From: Paenibacillus sp. J23TS9
GTDB taxonomy: Bacteria; Bacillota; Bacilli; Paenibacillales; Paenibacillaceae
NCBI RefSeq assembly: GCF_018403225.1
Contig: NZ_BOSG01000004.1
Location: forward strand, 438,837-502,836
Length of the DNA: 64,000 nucleotides
Direction: 5' to 3'
The translations under genes and the position numbers were made by a program. Below the pieces are notes generated by a model, which made no database searches, was not told where the DNA came from, and saw nothing but the letters and a program-made list of their open reading frames with translations. Positions 15,507-23,599 of the stretch are shown one piece after another; the first letter of the stretch is position 1; each line of letters starts with the position of its first letter.

Positions 15507-15580
15507 ATGTTTTCCTCCAATTCAAACTTGACGAAAATTGCCTGGTAGGAGAGAATCACCCTAGAGACTCATTTTTACGC

Positions 15581-15612
15581 AAGAAAGCCCGAAGCGCTTT
15601 GCGCTCCGGGCT
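15581..15612 (-). terminator. Terminator of the spore protein gene at 15628
   Basis: On the minus strand AGCCCGGAGCGC and GCGCTTCGGGCT pair across AAA and are followed by TTCTT. Confidence 0.8.
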
Positions 15613-15627
15613 GGCGAATGTATTAGA

Positions 15628-15840
15628 TTATTGACGACCGGACATGGATTGTTCAGCCAATTGAACGAGACGCTTGGTAATATATCCTCCAAGAGAACCA
15701 GTTTCACGGGAAGTCATATTGCCGTAATATCCGTCTTCAGGAATTTGAACACCCAGTTCTTGAGCAGCTTCCATTTTCATTTGTTGCAAAGCTGTTCTTG
15801 CTTGCGGTACTACCAGATTGTTAGAACGAGATTGAGCCAT
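15628..15840 (-). CDS. Alpha/beta-type small acid-soluble spore protein
   Basis: A 70-residue SASP: MAQSRSNNLVVPQARTALQQ at the start, AAQELGVQIP in the middle and the hallmark DGYYGNMTSRETGSLGGYIT near the C-terminus. These proteins coat spore DNA in an A-like form and protect it from UV; they are degraded by the GPR protease at germination. ATG 15840 follows AAGGGAG by eight bases. A closely similar copy lies at 18792-19028 on the other strand. Expression is expected only in the forespore (sigma-G), but I did not find a confident sigma-G promoter. Confidence 0.97.
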   Translation of the reverse strand: MAQSRSNNLVVPQARTALQQMKMEAAQELGVQIPEDGYYGNMTSRETGSLGGYITKRLVQLAEQSMSGRQ

Positions 15841-15958
15841 ATTAAGATCTCCCTTCAATTCTGCGTGTGTGTTAGTAACAAGCTTGCAAGCTTAGTATGG
15901 CTCGGTCGCTGAGAGTTATACAGAAAAGAATTCATATCTTGTCTGGAGGTTTTTTACA

Positions 15959-16144
15959 ATGAGTAAAGGATTGTCCCTATGGTTCGCATGCTCGTCCATC
16001 CTTCTTCTGGCAGCAGCGGCCATCGCCATGAGCTATAACGGTTGGATTGCAGTTCTTCTTGGCGTGATCGCCATCGGTAATATTGGCTGGGGCTTCGTAA
16101 TCAAGGCCAAGAAAAATCGTATAAATGGGCCGGAACCCGAATAA
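15959..16144 (+). CDS. YlaF-like small membrane protein (DUF5325)
   Basis: A 61-residue protein with two hydrophobic segments (about 7-25 and 27-47, WIAVLLGVIAIGNIGWGFVI) and a charged tail. Two-helix proteins of this length and pattern belong to the DUF5325 family, which includes B. subtilis YlaF. TCTGGAGG precedes the ATG by nine bases. Function unknown. It ends two bases before the end of the convergent trpS, with no terminator between. Confidence 0.7.
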   Translation: MSKGLSLWFACSSILLLAAAAIAMSYNGWIAVLLGVIAIGNIGWGFVIKAKKNRINGPEPE

Positions 16145-16146
16145 TC

Positions 16147-17136
16147 TTACTTTTTGGGGAGCAGGAAGCCCATCCGTTCCTTGACATCCGTTACGGTGCG
16201 TGATGCGGTTTCCATCGCTTTATCGGCGCCTTTTGCAAGAATATCGTACAGCTGACCGGACTCCCGGATTTCAAAGTATCTCTTCTGCAAAGGTTCCAGT
16301 ACGCTGACAACCACTTCAGCCAAGTTCTTCTTAAAGCCGCCGTACATTTGTCCTTCATATTGATTCTGGATCTCTGTCATAGACATGCCTGAACACTCGG
16401 AGTAAATACTCATCAGATTGCTGATCTCTGGCTTTTCAGCAGGATCGTAGCGTACCTCTTTTCCAGAATCCGTCGTGGCACGGCTGATTTTTTTGCGAAT
16501 CTCATCCGGTGTATCAAGCAGAGTGATATGACTGCCCGGATTCGGGTTGCTCTTGCTCATTTTTTTGGATGCATCATCAAGTGACATAATCCGCGCACCC
16601 ACTTTAGGGATATACGGTTCGGGAATCGTAAAATAATCACCGAAACGGTGGTTAAAACGTCCTGCTAGATCGCGGGCAAGCTCAAGATGCTGCTTTTGAT
16701 CCTCACCGACAGGTACGAGATCCGCATTGTATACCAGGATGTCTGCTGCCATCAGTGATGGATATACAAACAAGCCTGCACCGACGGAATCCTTTCCTGC
16801 GGTTTTATCTTTAAACTGGGTCATGCGTTCAAGTTCACCCATGGAGGTCAGGGTCGTCAAGATCCAGCCGAGCTCCGCATGTGGCGGTACATGGGACTGC
16901 ATGTATACATTTGCCTTATCAGGGTCGATTCCGGCTGCGATGAACAACGCTGCTACAGCCTCAGACTGCTCTCTCAGAGCCTTTGGCTCCTGCGCTACCG
17001 TAATGGCATGCAAATCCACGACCATAAAATTGCAGGCATAATCATTTTGCAGCTTCACAAAATTTTTCATGGCTCCAATATAGTTTCCCAGCGTCAGTTT
17101 ACCGCTCGGCTGGATTCCGGAAAGTACAGTTTTCAT
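16147..17136 (-). CDS. trpS: Tryptophanyl-tRNA synthetase
   Basis: A 329-residue class I aminoacyl-tRNA synthetase. It joins tryptophan to tRNA-Trp in the cytoplasm. The HIGH-equivalent lies in PSGKLTLGNYIGA (residues 10-22) and the KMSKS loop in KKMSKSNPNPGS (about 195-206); length is that of bacterial TrpRS (about 330). A T-box leader with a UGG specifier codon precedes it, so its synthesis rises when uncharged tRNA-Trp accumulates. The cognate tRNA-Trp gene is in this window at 63383-63456. Confidence 0.98.
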   Translation of the reverse strand: MKTVLSGIQPSGKLTLGNYIGAMKNFVKLQNDYACNFMVVDLHAITVAQEPKALREQSEAVAALFIAAGIDPDKANVYMQSHVPPHAELGWILTTLTSMGELERMTQFKDKTAGKDSVGAGLFVYPSLMAADILVYNADLVPVGEDQKQHLELARDLAGRFNHRFGDYFTIPEPYIPKVGARIMSLDDASKKMSKSNPNPGSHITLLDTPDEIRKKISRATTDSGKEVRYDPAEKPEISNLMSIYSECSGMSMTEIQNQYEGQMYGGFKKNLAEVVVSVLEPLQKRYFEIRESGQLYDILAKGADKAMETASRTVTDVKERMGFLLPKK

Positions 17137-17167
17137 GAAAATCCCTCCATTAATTCATTTAAATATA

Positions 17168-17460
17168 CAAAAAGGCCCCACGCCCTGAAGGGACGTGAGA
17201 CCGTGGTGCCACCCTTATTTGCTGACCGTCATTAGAATGATTGCTCAACTTGAACAAATGCAAACTAAAGGTCCGAAACAGCCTTGAATTCCTTAACGTG
17301 GAATGATCCGGCCGGCCTACGCGGGAAGAAGCTTCTTCCGTTCAACTCGGCACTCATGGGTCCATTCGGCAAAATCGGCTCCACCGGTTCACATCAACCA
17401 CCGGCTTTCTGAAGGTTATGCCGTCTTTGCTTACTTGTCCCTGTCATCGTGTTACCATAA
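17168..17460 (-). ncRNA. T-box riboswitch of trpS
   Basis: The minus strand carries the conserved T-box sequence AAGGGTGGCACCACGG (17216-17201) followed by a terminator hairpin (GGTCTCACGTCCC / GGGCGTGGGGCC, then TTTTT, about 17203-17168). Upstream lies a stem I region with AGAAAGCCGGTGG and GAATGGACCCATGAGTGCC; TGG at 17364-17362 followed by A fits the specifier codon for tryptophan. Uncharged tRNA-Trp should pair with the specifier and the TGGC bulge and prevent termination. A weak promoter (TTGCAT, TATGGT) lies just upstream. Confidence 0.93.
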
Positions 17461-17654
17461 TCATTAAAAGCCTTTATGCAATGCCTATGATATAGCTGAA
17501 CTTGCCAAATTGTCAAATCCCTTTTTTATGAAAATATGATTTCTGTGAACTGCAACGAAGGCGTTTTTTTACGTATCACCGCAAAATCTGTTATGATAAC
17601 TCTATAAGTATCAAACGTAACGATCTGAATTATAGTGGGAAAAGGAGCATCGAT

Positions 17655-18632
17655 ATGAAACAAGTGACCAAAGGGCAATGGAATGGTTACGACACGTACA
17701 TCCTTCATAGTCGTGAGCTTGAAGTCACGCTGCTGCCGTGGCTGGGGAACAATGTGATTTCCATTTGGGACAACATCCAGAGCAGACAAGTCATCCGAAG
17801 ACCCGATGAAAATGATTTGGCATTTTATATGCAAAAACCCTATCATTTCGGTATGCCGATGCTCATTCCGCCAGGCAGAATTCGCGGAGGCCATTTTGAA
17901 TATGAAGGCCGCGAGTACCAATTCGACCGCAATACCGCTGGTGACAATCATATTCACGGGCTGCACCGTACACAGCCTTGGAGAGTCAGCGATATTGAGG
18001 AAGATGAGGACGGCTGCGCGGTTACCACCGAATTCCTGACCGCGGACGATCCTCACTGGATGGAACAGTTTCCGGCTCCTCTAAAGCTTGAGATGACCAT
18101 GCGCCTGCAGGGCGATCATTTGACCCAGCGTTTAAGGGTTACACATTTGGGTGAGCAGCCTGTACCTTTCGGCATTGGTTTTCATACCTGGTTTCTCCTT
18201 GACGAAAAACCCGGTGACTGGACCCTCCAGCTGCCAGTGGATGCGATTTATGGTCTGGATCAGGACTTACTCACAACGGGTGAAGTTCTGCCTTTAGGAC
18301 CGCTGGAGCAGCTTAATAAAGGACTAAATATGCAAGGAACCAATTTTGACACACTGCTTCGAATCGGAAAAGGCCAGCCTGTAGAGGCGACCCTGATGCG
18401 CAGCGATGGCTATGGATTCAAATATTCAGCAGATTCCGCATATTATAAGCACTGGGTGCTGTATACCAAGGGTGAGGCCAATGAGTTCCTCTGCATCGAA
18501 CCTTATACTTGGCTGCCGAATGCCCCTAACCTCCCGGTTGGCCCGGATGTTACAGGACTGATTCGCTTGGAGCCCAAGCAGTCCATAGAAATGGATTTGC
18601 ATTTGAATATGGTTTACCCTGTTCAATCATAA
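17655..18632 (+). CDS. Aldose 1-epimerase family protein
   Basis: A 325-residue protein of the galactose-mutarotase-like beta-sandwich superfamily. It contains the binding-site His of HIHGLHRTQPW (about residues 99-109), the second His of IGFHTWF (about 178) and a late Glu in FLCIEPYTW (about 280). Such enzymes interconvert alpha and beta anomers of aldoses; the exact sugar is not clear and some members act on other hexoses or phosphates. AAAAGGAG precedes the ATG. Single gene with its own terminator. Confidence 0.88.
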   Translation: MKQVTKGQWNGYDTYILHSRELEVTLLPWLGNNVISIWDNIQSRQVIRRPDENDLAFYMQKPYHFGMPMLIPPGRIRGGHFEYEGREYQFDRNTAGDNHIHGLHRTQPWRVSDIEEDEDGCAVTTEFLTADDPHWMEQFPAPLKLEMTMRLQGDHLTQRLRVTHLGEQPVPFGIGFHTWFLLDEKPGDWTLQLPVDAIYGLDQDLLTTGEVLPLGPLEQLNKGLNMQGTNFDTLLRIGKGQPVEATLMRSDGYGFKYSADSAYYKHWVLYTKGEANEFLCIEPYTWLPNAPNLPVGPDVTGLIRLEPKQSIEMDLHLNMVYPVQS

Positions 18633-18648
18633 AATAACAATGAAACCA

Positions 18649-18690
18649 GGCGGTTTTCCGATGCATATCGGGAGGCCGCCTTTTCGATTT
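18649..18690 (+). terminator. Terminator of the aldose epimerase gene
   Basis: GGCGG (18649) pairs with CCGCC (18676) around a palindromic inner stem CCGATGCATATCGG; TTTTCGATTTT follows. Confidence 0.8.
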
Positions 18691-18791
18691 TCCATCTAAT
18701 AATTTCCAGTTATTTTTGTTCTCTTTTGCTGTATGTTTTCAAATCTTTATATCCATAATAACTTCAACAAGTTCAAAGGAGGTGACAACAC

Positions 18792-19028
18792 ATGGGTCAA
18801 GCAGGACAAAACCAAGGACGCAGCAACCGTTCCAACAACCTGGTAGTACCTCAAGCAAACTCCGCACTTCAACAAATGAAGTATGAAGCTGCTCAGGAGC
18901 TGGGCGTTCAAATCCCTCAAGACGGATACTACGGTAATATGACTTCCCGTGAGACTGGTTCTTTGGGAGGTTATATCACAAAACGTCTGGTGCAAATGGC
19001 AGAACAGCAGCTTTCTGGTCGTCAATAA
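18792..19028 (+). CDS. Alpha/beta-type small acid-soluble spore protein
   Basis: A 78-residue SASP with the hallmark DGYYGNMTSRETGSLGGYIT and ELGVQIPQ segments. It differs from the copy at 15628-15840 mainly by a longer N-terminus (MGQAGQNQGRSNRS) and a few substitutions. It binds and shields spore DNA. AAGGAGGTGACAACAC gives a very strong ribosome site. A terminator follows at 19120. Confidence 0.97.
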   Translation: MGQAGQNQGRSNRSNNLVVPQANSALQQMKYEAAQELGVQIPQDGYYGNMTSRETGSLGGYITKRLVQMAEQQLSGRQ

Positions 19029-19119
19029 TCTGCTTTCGGCATTTGTAAATGTGATATCATGTCGATCAGCGGCAAGGCGTGAGCCGCACCTGCTGATCAA
19101 ACGGTCTAATCCGTAAGAA

Positions 19120-19154
19120 AAAGGCAGCCTTTGTAAAAAGGTTGCCTTTTTTTG
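19120..19154 (+). terminator. Terminator of the spore protein gene at 18792
   Basis: AAGGCAGCCTTT and AAAGGTTGCCTT pair around GTAA and are followed by TTTTT. Confidence 0.9.
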
Positions 19155-19273
19155 CGCTTTATAACTTGCAAAAACCCTTATTATGTCGTCTAACTAATCA
19201 AGCTTTTCGCCACTCGGAAAGCATTATCGTTTGTGATGCTAATATAAAAAAGTCATATATGAGTGCTGTTTGA

Positions 19274-19681
19274 TTAAAAAATTTCAGTAAGTGGATCCGG
19301 ATATGTATGTCTTGGGTAGCGAATCATCAAATTAGCCATGTTATAATTGGATTCCAGCGTAGCATCGACCACAATCATGCCCTGCCGTACAGCAAATTCG
19401 TAGCTAATCTCGCCATGGGTCCAGTGTCGTTTGTATTTCAAACTTTCAAGCGCCATGATTCGGAATGAAGAATATTGCACCGGAGAGAGCCCTGAATCTG
19501 CAGAGCGGAGCTCTCCATTTCGACCCTCCAGCGGATTATGACGGATCCCGAATTTGCCAATAGCATTATTGCGTATTTGCACAAATACAGTTCCCGAGGA
19601 TAGCCCTGAAAGTTCTTCTTCAAGCTCTTTAAATACCATATCAAGCTGTCTTGCTAGGGATAATTGCTCGGTTTTTATCAT
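19274..19681 (-). CDS. Conserved-looking hypothetical protein
   Basis: A 135-residue soluble protein that I do not recognise. ATG 19681 is chosen because AGGAGG lies six bases upstream; the longer frame from 19711 would run through that site. It begins with a helix (EQLSLARQLDMVFKELEEEL) followed by strand-rich sequence (TVFVQIRNNAIGKFGIRHNP, SYEFAVRQGMIVVDATL). No signal peptide, membrane segment or metal motif. It stands alone in an AT-rich stretch between a spore protein gene and pepF. Confidence 0.6.
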   Translation of the reverse strand: MIKTEQLSLARQLDMVFKELEEELSGLSSGTVFVQIRNNAIGKFGIRHNPLEGRNGELRSADSGLSPVQYSSFRIMALESLKYKRHWTHGEISYEFAVRQGMIVVDATLESNYNMANLMIRYPRHTYPDPLTEIF

Positions 19682-19892
19682 TTTCTTCCTCCTCTCTTCA
19701 ACTTTCGTCAAAACTCTTTAGGGCTTATGACTCATTATAAGACAGGGTGCTGAATCACACAACAATTTCAAACAAAATTGGGTATTTATTACTATTATTT
19801 TCATTTTTTTGATTTATTTCTCGCCAAAAATCCGCTATTTTTCTGGTTTATCTGACAAAATAAATGATTTTCCCTAGGGTTTCATGCCGAAA

Positions 19893-19940
19893 CAAAAAAA
19901 ACAGGAAGATAGCGCGATTAAGCGGATCTTCCTGTTTTTG
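19893..19940 (-). terminator. Terminator of pepF
   Basis: On the minus strand AACAGGAAGAT and ATCTTCCTGTT pair across a GC-rich loop and are followed by TTTTTTT. Confidence 0.88.
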
Positions 19941-19979
19941 TTTACAGATATAATGAGCTTTTTTGCAAACCTGCAGAAT

Positions 19980-21779
19980 TTACGCCAATTCTTCCGTCAT
20001 GCCCAAAAATTCCTCAATATCTTGCTGTAGCAGATCAGAAGCACTCTGCCAGAAATCATGTCCTGTTAAATCAGCGTTCAGATGCTTCTTCGCAAGCTCC
20101 TCAACCGTCATAGCACCGGTATCCTGAAGCAAAGCATCATATTTATCCGCAAAGCTTGCGCCCTGCTGTAGAGCCTGTGCATAAATGCCTGTGCTAAACA
20201 TATAACCGAAGGTGTACGGGAAGTTATAGAACGGCACGCCAGTGATATAGAAATGAAGCTTAGAACACCAGAACGTTGGTTCATAAGCAGACAGCGCATC
20301 GCAATAAGCTTCCTTCTGTGCTTCCTCCATCAGATCGTTCAACTCTTGAACGCTTAAAAGTCCATTTTTACGTTTTTCGTAGAAGCGGGTCTCAAACAGG
20401 AAGCGGGCATGAATATTCATGTAGAAGGCTACGCTGCGTTGGATCTTGTCTTCCAGCAAAGCCAGCTTCTCCTGCTCGTCGCCTGCTTTCTTCACCATTG
20501 CGTCAGCAACGATCATTTCGGCAAGGGTTGATGCCGTTTCAGCGACATTCATAGCATAATTTTGGTTGAACACAGGCAAATCATCCATCACATGCTGATG
20601 GTAGCCGTGACCCAATTCATGTGCTAGCGTGGAAACATTGGAAGCCGTTCCACTGTACGTCATGAAAATACGGGTTGCTTTGCTGACCGGAAGTGAAGTA
20701 CAAAAGCCACCAGGACGTTTGCCAGGGCGATCTTCCGCTTCAATCCATGATTTATCGAATGCCATTTCGGCAAAGTCGGCCATTTTCGGACTGAATTTAC
20801 GGAACTGTTCTACGATGGTCTCCGCTGCTTCCTGGTAAGACACCTTGGTAGAAACCTTTCCAATTGGAGCATCAACATCCACCCAGCTCAGCTTCTCAAC
20901 CCCGAGGAGTTTGGCTTTGCGTTCCATGTATTTCAAAAGCATCGATTTGTTGTCTTGAATAACGCTCCACATCGCATCCAGCGTTGCATTGGACATGCGG
21001 TTAATAGCCAAAGGCTCCTTCAGAACTTCATCCCAGCCGCGGCGCTCATACAGCTTCAATCTGAAGCCGCCGAGATGGTTCAGCGTGTCTCCGCAGTAAT
21101 CGGCTTTATCAGCCCAAGCTTCCTTCCATTTCACGAACATGGCATCACGGACTTCTTTATCGGCATCATAAAGCTTGTTATGAGCTTGCCCGGCGGAAAG
21201 CTGCACCGTTTCGCCATTGACTTCAAATGGAATTTTCACATGGCTCACAACCGTGTCATAATGGTCGCTCCAACCATGGTATCCGTCCACGGCCAGATCC
21301 AGCGCCAGACTTTCAAGCTCCGGACTCAGCTTTTCACGGGCTTGATCCCGGCTCTCATTCAATACAAAAGCAATTGGATGAATCTCAGCGCGGCCCATCC
21401 AGGCTTTCCATGTCTCATCATTCGTGCGGCCAAGGATATCATCGAATTGTGTCATGATGGTGTTCAAAAGCGCATGCAAGTTTGTGATTCGTCCGGCGAG
21501 CTGAACCGCTTTGGTATCCCCTTGATTCTGTGCCTGAAGACAGCTGACAAAAGCACTGCCCTCCGAGAGGCGGGAAATACAGCTTCCCAGAGAAGAAATG
21601 ACGGCATCAAAAGGCTTGGTTTCTTCAAGACTCGTTGGCGCACCAGCGGCGTTAACATCCTTTTTCAGCTTCAGAAGATCCTGTTCCAGAGTGTCCAGGT
21701 ACGCTAAATATTCGGAAGATGCGGATCCTCCCGGAAAAATGGACTCCAGATCCCATGTCAATTTTAAATTGTTATTCAT
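19980..21779 (-). CDS. pepF: Oligoendopeptidase F (M3B family)
   Basis: A 599-residue zinc metallopeptidase of the M3B family, cytosolic, which cuts short peptides of roughly 7-17 residues. The catalytic motif HELGH is in STLAHELGHGYHQHVM (about residues 385-400) and the third ligand Glu in the following helix (NVAETASTLAEM). Length is that of PepF (about 600). An AAGGAATGG-type ribosome site precedes ATG 21779. Single gene ending in a strong terminator. Confidence 0.95.
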   Translation of the reverse strand: MNNNLKLTWDLESIFPGGSASSEYLAYLDTLEQDLLKLKKDVNAAGAPTSLEETKPFDAVISSLGSCISRLSEGSAFVSCLQAQNQGDTKAVQLAGRITNLHALLNTIMTQFDDILGRTNDETWKAWMGRAEIHPIAFVLNESRDQAREKLSPELESLALDLAVDGYHGWSDHYDTVVSHVKIPFEVNGETVQLSAGQAHNKLYDADKEVRDAMFVKWKEAWADKADYCGDTLNHLGGFRLKLYERRGWDEVLKEPLAINRMSNATLDAMWSVIQDNKSMLLKYMERKAKLLGVEKLSWVDVDAPIGKVSTKVSYQEAAETIVEQFRKFSPKMADFAEMAFDKSWIEAEDRPGKRPGGFCTSLPVSKATRIFMTYSGTASNVSTLAHELGHGYHQHVMDDLPVFNQNYAMNVAETASTLAEMIVADAMVKKAGDEQEKLALLEDKIQRSVAFYMNIHARFLFETRFYEKRKNGLLSVQELNDLMEEAQKEAYCDALSAYEPTFWCSKLHFYITGVPFYNFPYTFGYMFSTGIYAQALQQGASFADKYDALLQDTGAMTVEELAKKHLNADLTGHDFWQSASDLLQQDIEEFLGMTEELA

Positions 21780-21949
21780 TACAGATCACCATTCCTTTGT
21801 TTAGGATTTCATTTGATTGGTTTTCATGATAAGGTGTATAACTATAAGAAAACGTCTATCGACGTAATTCCACAGTAGCCAGACCGCATTTGTTGTTGTT
21901 TTCTTAAGAAAGTCTAGGCATTAATAGATCCATTGGAGGGATACTCGTC

Positions 21950-22120
21950 ATGAGACCATTGCAAATATCACCGGAAACGGCTGTAAAGCTGTCGGAAAAA
22001 TTGGGAGTTCCGCTTGAAAATCTCATGCACATGCCGCAGCATATTTTGCTGCAAAAAATCGCTGAGCTTGGCAAAGAACAACCGGATGAGGATCAAGCTG
22101 ACAAGAAGGACGGACAATGA
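21950..22120 (+). CDS. yycC: YycC-family small protein
   Basis: A 56-residue protein starting MRPLQISPETAVKLSEKLG with VPLENLMHMPQHILLQKIAE following; this closely fits the YycC family of Bacillales (about 50 residues). The fold is probably a few helices; function unknown. A TTGGAGGGA site lies eight bases before the ATG. Its stop overlaps the start of the next gene as ATGA. Confidence 0.8.
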   Translation: MRPLQISPETAVKLSEKLGVPLENLMHMPQHILLQKIAELGKEQPDEDQADKKDGQ

Positions 22121-22347
22121 TTCCTTTTGCCAATACATGGCCTTACGATAAGCAAATGGGCGGCATTTATGTGCATGAATGCCCTTTTTGCGGAGCCGGG
22201 AATGTGATGTTGAACATCAAGCCCAGTGAACTGAAAGCCGTCAATGAAGGCAGAAAAAAGCTGGTCGTCTTCCCCTGCTGCAGCAGCCGGTTAAATGTGA
22301 TCGAGACGGATAACGACTATCTTCGGTTCGATCATCCCGTGCGCTAG
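22117..22347 (+). CDS. Small protein with putative zinc-ribbon cysteines
   Basis: A 76-residue protein with CPFCG near residue 22 and CC near residue 54 (VVFPCCSSRLNV), spaced like a one-domain zinc ribbon. The name is from the cysteine pattern only. Its ATG overlaps the stop of yycC by four bases, so the two are translationally coupled. A terminator follows at 22371. Confidence 0.65.
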   Translation: MIPFANTWPYDKQMGGIYVHECPFCGAGNVMLNIKPSELKAVNEGRKKLVVFPCCSSRLNVIETDNDYLRFDHPVR

Positions 22348-22370
22348 GAAAACGATAACCCCTTAAACAA

Positions 22371-22396
22371 AACACGCATGATCTATGCGTGTTTTT
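22371..22396 (+). terminator. Terminator of the yycC operon
   Basis: ACACGCAT and ATGCGTGT arms with a short loop, followed by TTTTTGCTT. Confidence 0.88.
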
Positions 22397-22410
22397 GCTT
22401 CATGTTCATT

Positions 22411-23112
22411 TTAGGCCTGCTTCATTTCGTCTGGAAGCTCCAATTTCCTCGCCACCATTTGCTCGCGCAGAACCCCCCATTGCTCACGGGAAGCACGGAT
22501 CATCGCTGCATCAATAATATTCTTGTCGTTTATGACTCTTGAGAACCATTTGACCGCTTGGCTGAATTCACCGATTCGACGGTTCATTTCCCCGATCAAA
22601 TAGAGCAGACGGGCATTATTAGCCCCTACGCCTTCAAGTTCATAAACCTTTATGTACGAATCCAAAGAATATTTCAAGAAACGCTGCTCCTGCTCTTCAT
22701 CCCCTCTATAACGATACAGCCAGGCAATGTGATGAAGGAGACTTGCAACGATCCGCTCCTTTTCTCCAATCGTTTGAGCAACCAGCAGAGCAAGCTTGTA
22801 CGTCTCAAGGGCAGCTTCCCATTCCCTGTGCCCGTTGAAATCACGCTCTATCCAGCGGCTGCTGATTTTGTCGGCAAAGCGTTTTTTCTGGGAGTCATTC
22901 AGCCGCTCCGTCGAATTTTCCGTGGAAGCGAATCCGCATTTCGGACAAACTCTGACAACATAATAATCTGGATTTTCATCCTTGTAATAGGAACAAAAAT
23001 CAGAATCCGTCCGGATGGCTTTTTTGAAGCTTGGACGCACGCGAGAGGAATTAAATTCATGTTCGCAGTAATAACAGGCTATTTTGATGGAGTATAGAGG
23101 TTCTAAAGTCAC
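22411..23112 (-). CDS. DUF2225-family protein
   Basis: A 233-residue soluble protein. The N-terminus has two CxxC pairs (CYYCEHEFNSSRVR near 13 and CPKCGF near 57) that probably bind zinc. The rest is helical and TPR-like (EAALETYKLALLVAQTIGEK, RFLKYSLDSYIKVYEL, FSQAVKWFSRVIND). This layout defines the DUF2225 family common in Bacillales and clostridia; function unknown. Start is a GTG with AAAGGAA nine bases upstream. Confidence 0.85.
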   Translation of the reverse strand: MTLEPLYSIKIACYYCEHEFNSSRVRPSFKKAIRTDSDFCSYYKDENPDYYVVRVCPKCGFASTENSTERLNDSQKKRFADKISSRWIERDFNGHREWEAALETYKLALLVAQTIGEKERIVASLLHHIAWLYRYRGDEEQEQRFLKYSLDSYIKVYELEGVGANNARLLYLIGEMNRRIGEFSQAVKWFSRVINDKNIIDAAMIRASREQWGVLREQMVARKLELPDEMKQA

Positions 23113-23261
23113 ATCCCCACGTTCCTTTCATGTCTTTCGTCTAGATCTCCCACGATCCAAGGTGTATGATGCAAAAATGACAAGCAGGACCCGAAAGCCG
23201 AATGAGGCGTCATGGCTCCATTTTTTAGCAAGTGAAAATTATTTCCATTATATCAAAAAAC

Positions 23262-23292
23262 AAAAAAAGGCGCTAAACGTTTGTTTAGCACC
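23262..23292 (-). terminator. Terminator of the 31-codon gene
   Basis: On the minus strand GGTGCTAAAC and GTTTAGCGCC pair across AAAC and are followed by seven T residues. Confidence 0.88.
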
Positions 23293-23301
23293 TTGGCGTA
23301 T

Positions 23302-23397
23302 TCAGTAGCTGCTCCAATCCTCTTCGCCGGAATGGACCAGTGAGGCGCGAATGACATACACGAAAGCGCAGACAAGAACACCGGCGACAAAACTCAT
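23302..23397 (-). CDS. 31-residue putative membrane peptide
   Basis: An ATG at 23397 opens a frame of 31 residues: a hydrophobic head (MSFVAGVLVCAFVYVIRASL) and an acidic tail ending GEEDWSSY. GGAG lies about ten bases upstream and a strong terminator follows ten bases after the stop, so this is a complete transcription unit and probably a real small gene. The single helix suggests a membrane-inserted peptide that works with a partner; none is identified. Confidence 0.55.
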   Translation of the reverse strand: MSFVAGVLVCAFVYVIRASLVHSGEEDWSSY

Positions 23398-23492
23398 GAT
23401 CTCATCACTCCATCCATATATTGAAATTTGAATATTGAATAGTAGTTGGTTTGTATATTTTAACATACATTCGTCAAAAAAACATTATTTTT

Positions 23493-23506
23493 TGTAAACG
23501 CTTTCT
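23493..23506. promoter_or_regulatory. cre-like catabolite-control site
   Basis: TGTAAACGCTTTCT matches the CcpA consensus TGWAANCGNTNWCA at all but the last position. It lies about 95 bases upstream of the YlbJ-type gene and the same distance from the divergent 31-codon gene. Confidence 0.35.
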
Positions 23507-23599
23507 AACATATTTTGTACTGTTTGTCCGATGCAAAACATAAAATTAGGAAAACAGGATTGATTCGAATGACCCATTCATGAACAGGAAGGTGTGACT

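Noticed and set aside
20955..21707. Plus-strand frame of 250 residues opposite pepF
   Set aside because: Antisense shadow of a well-supported gene with no start signal.
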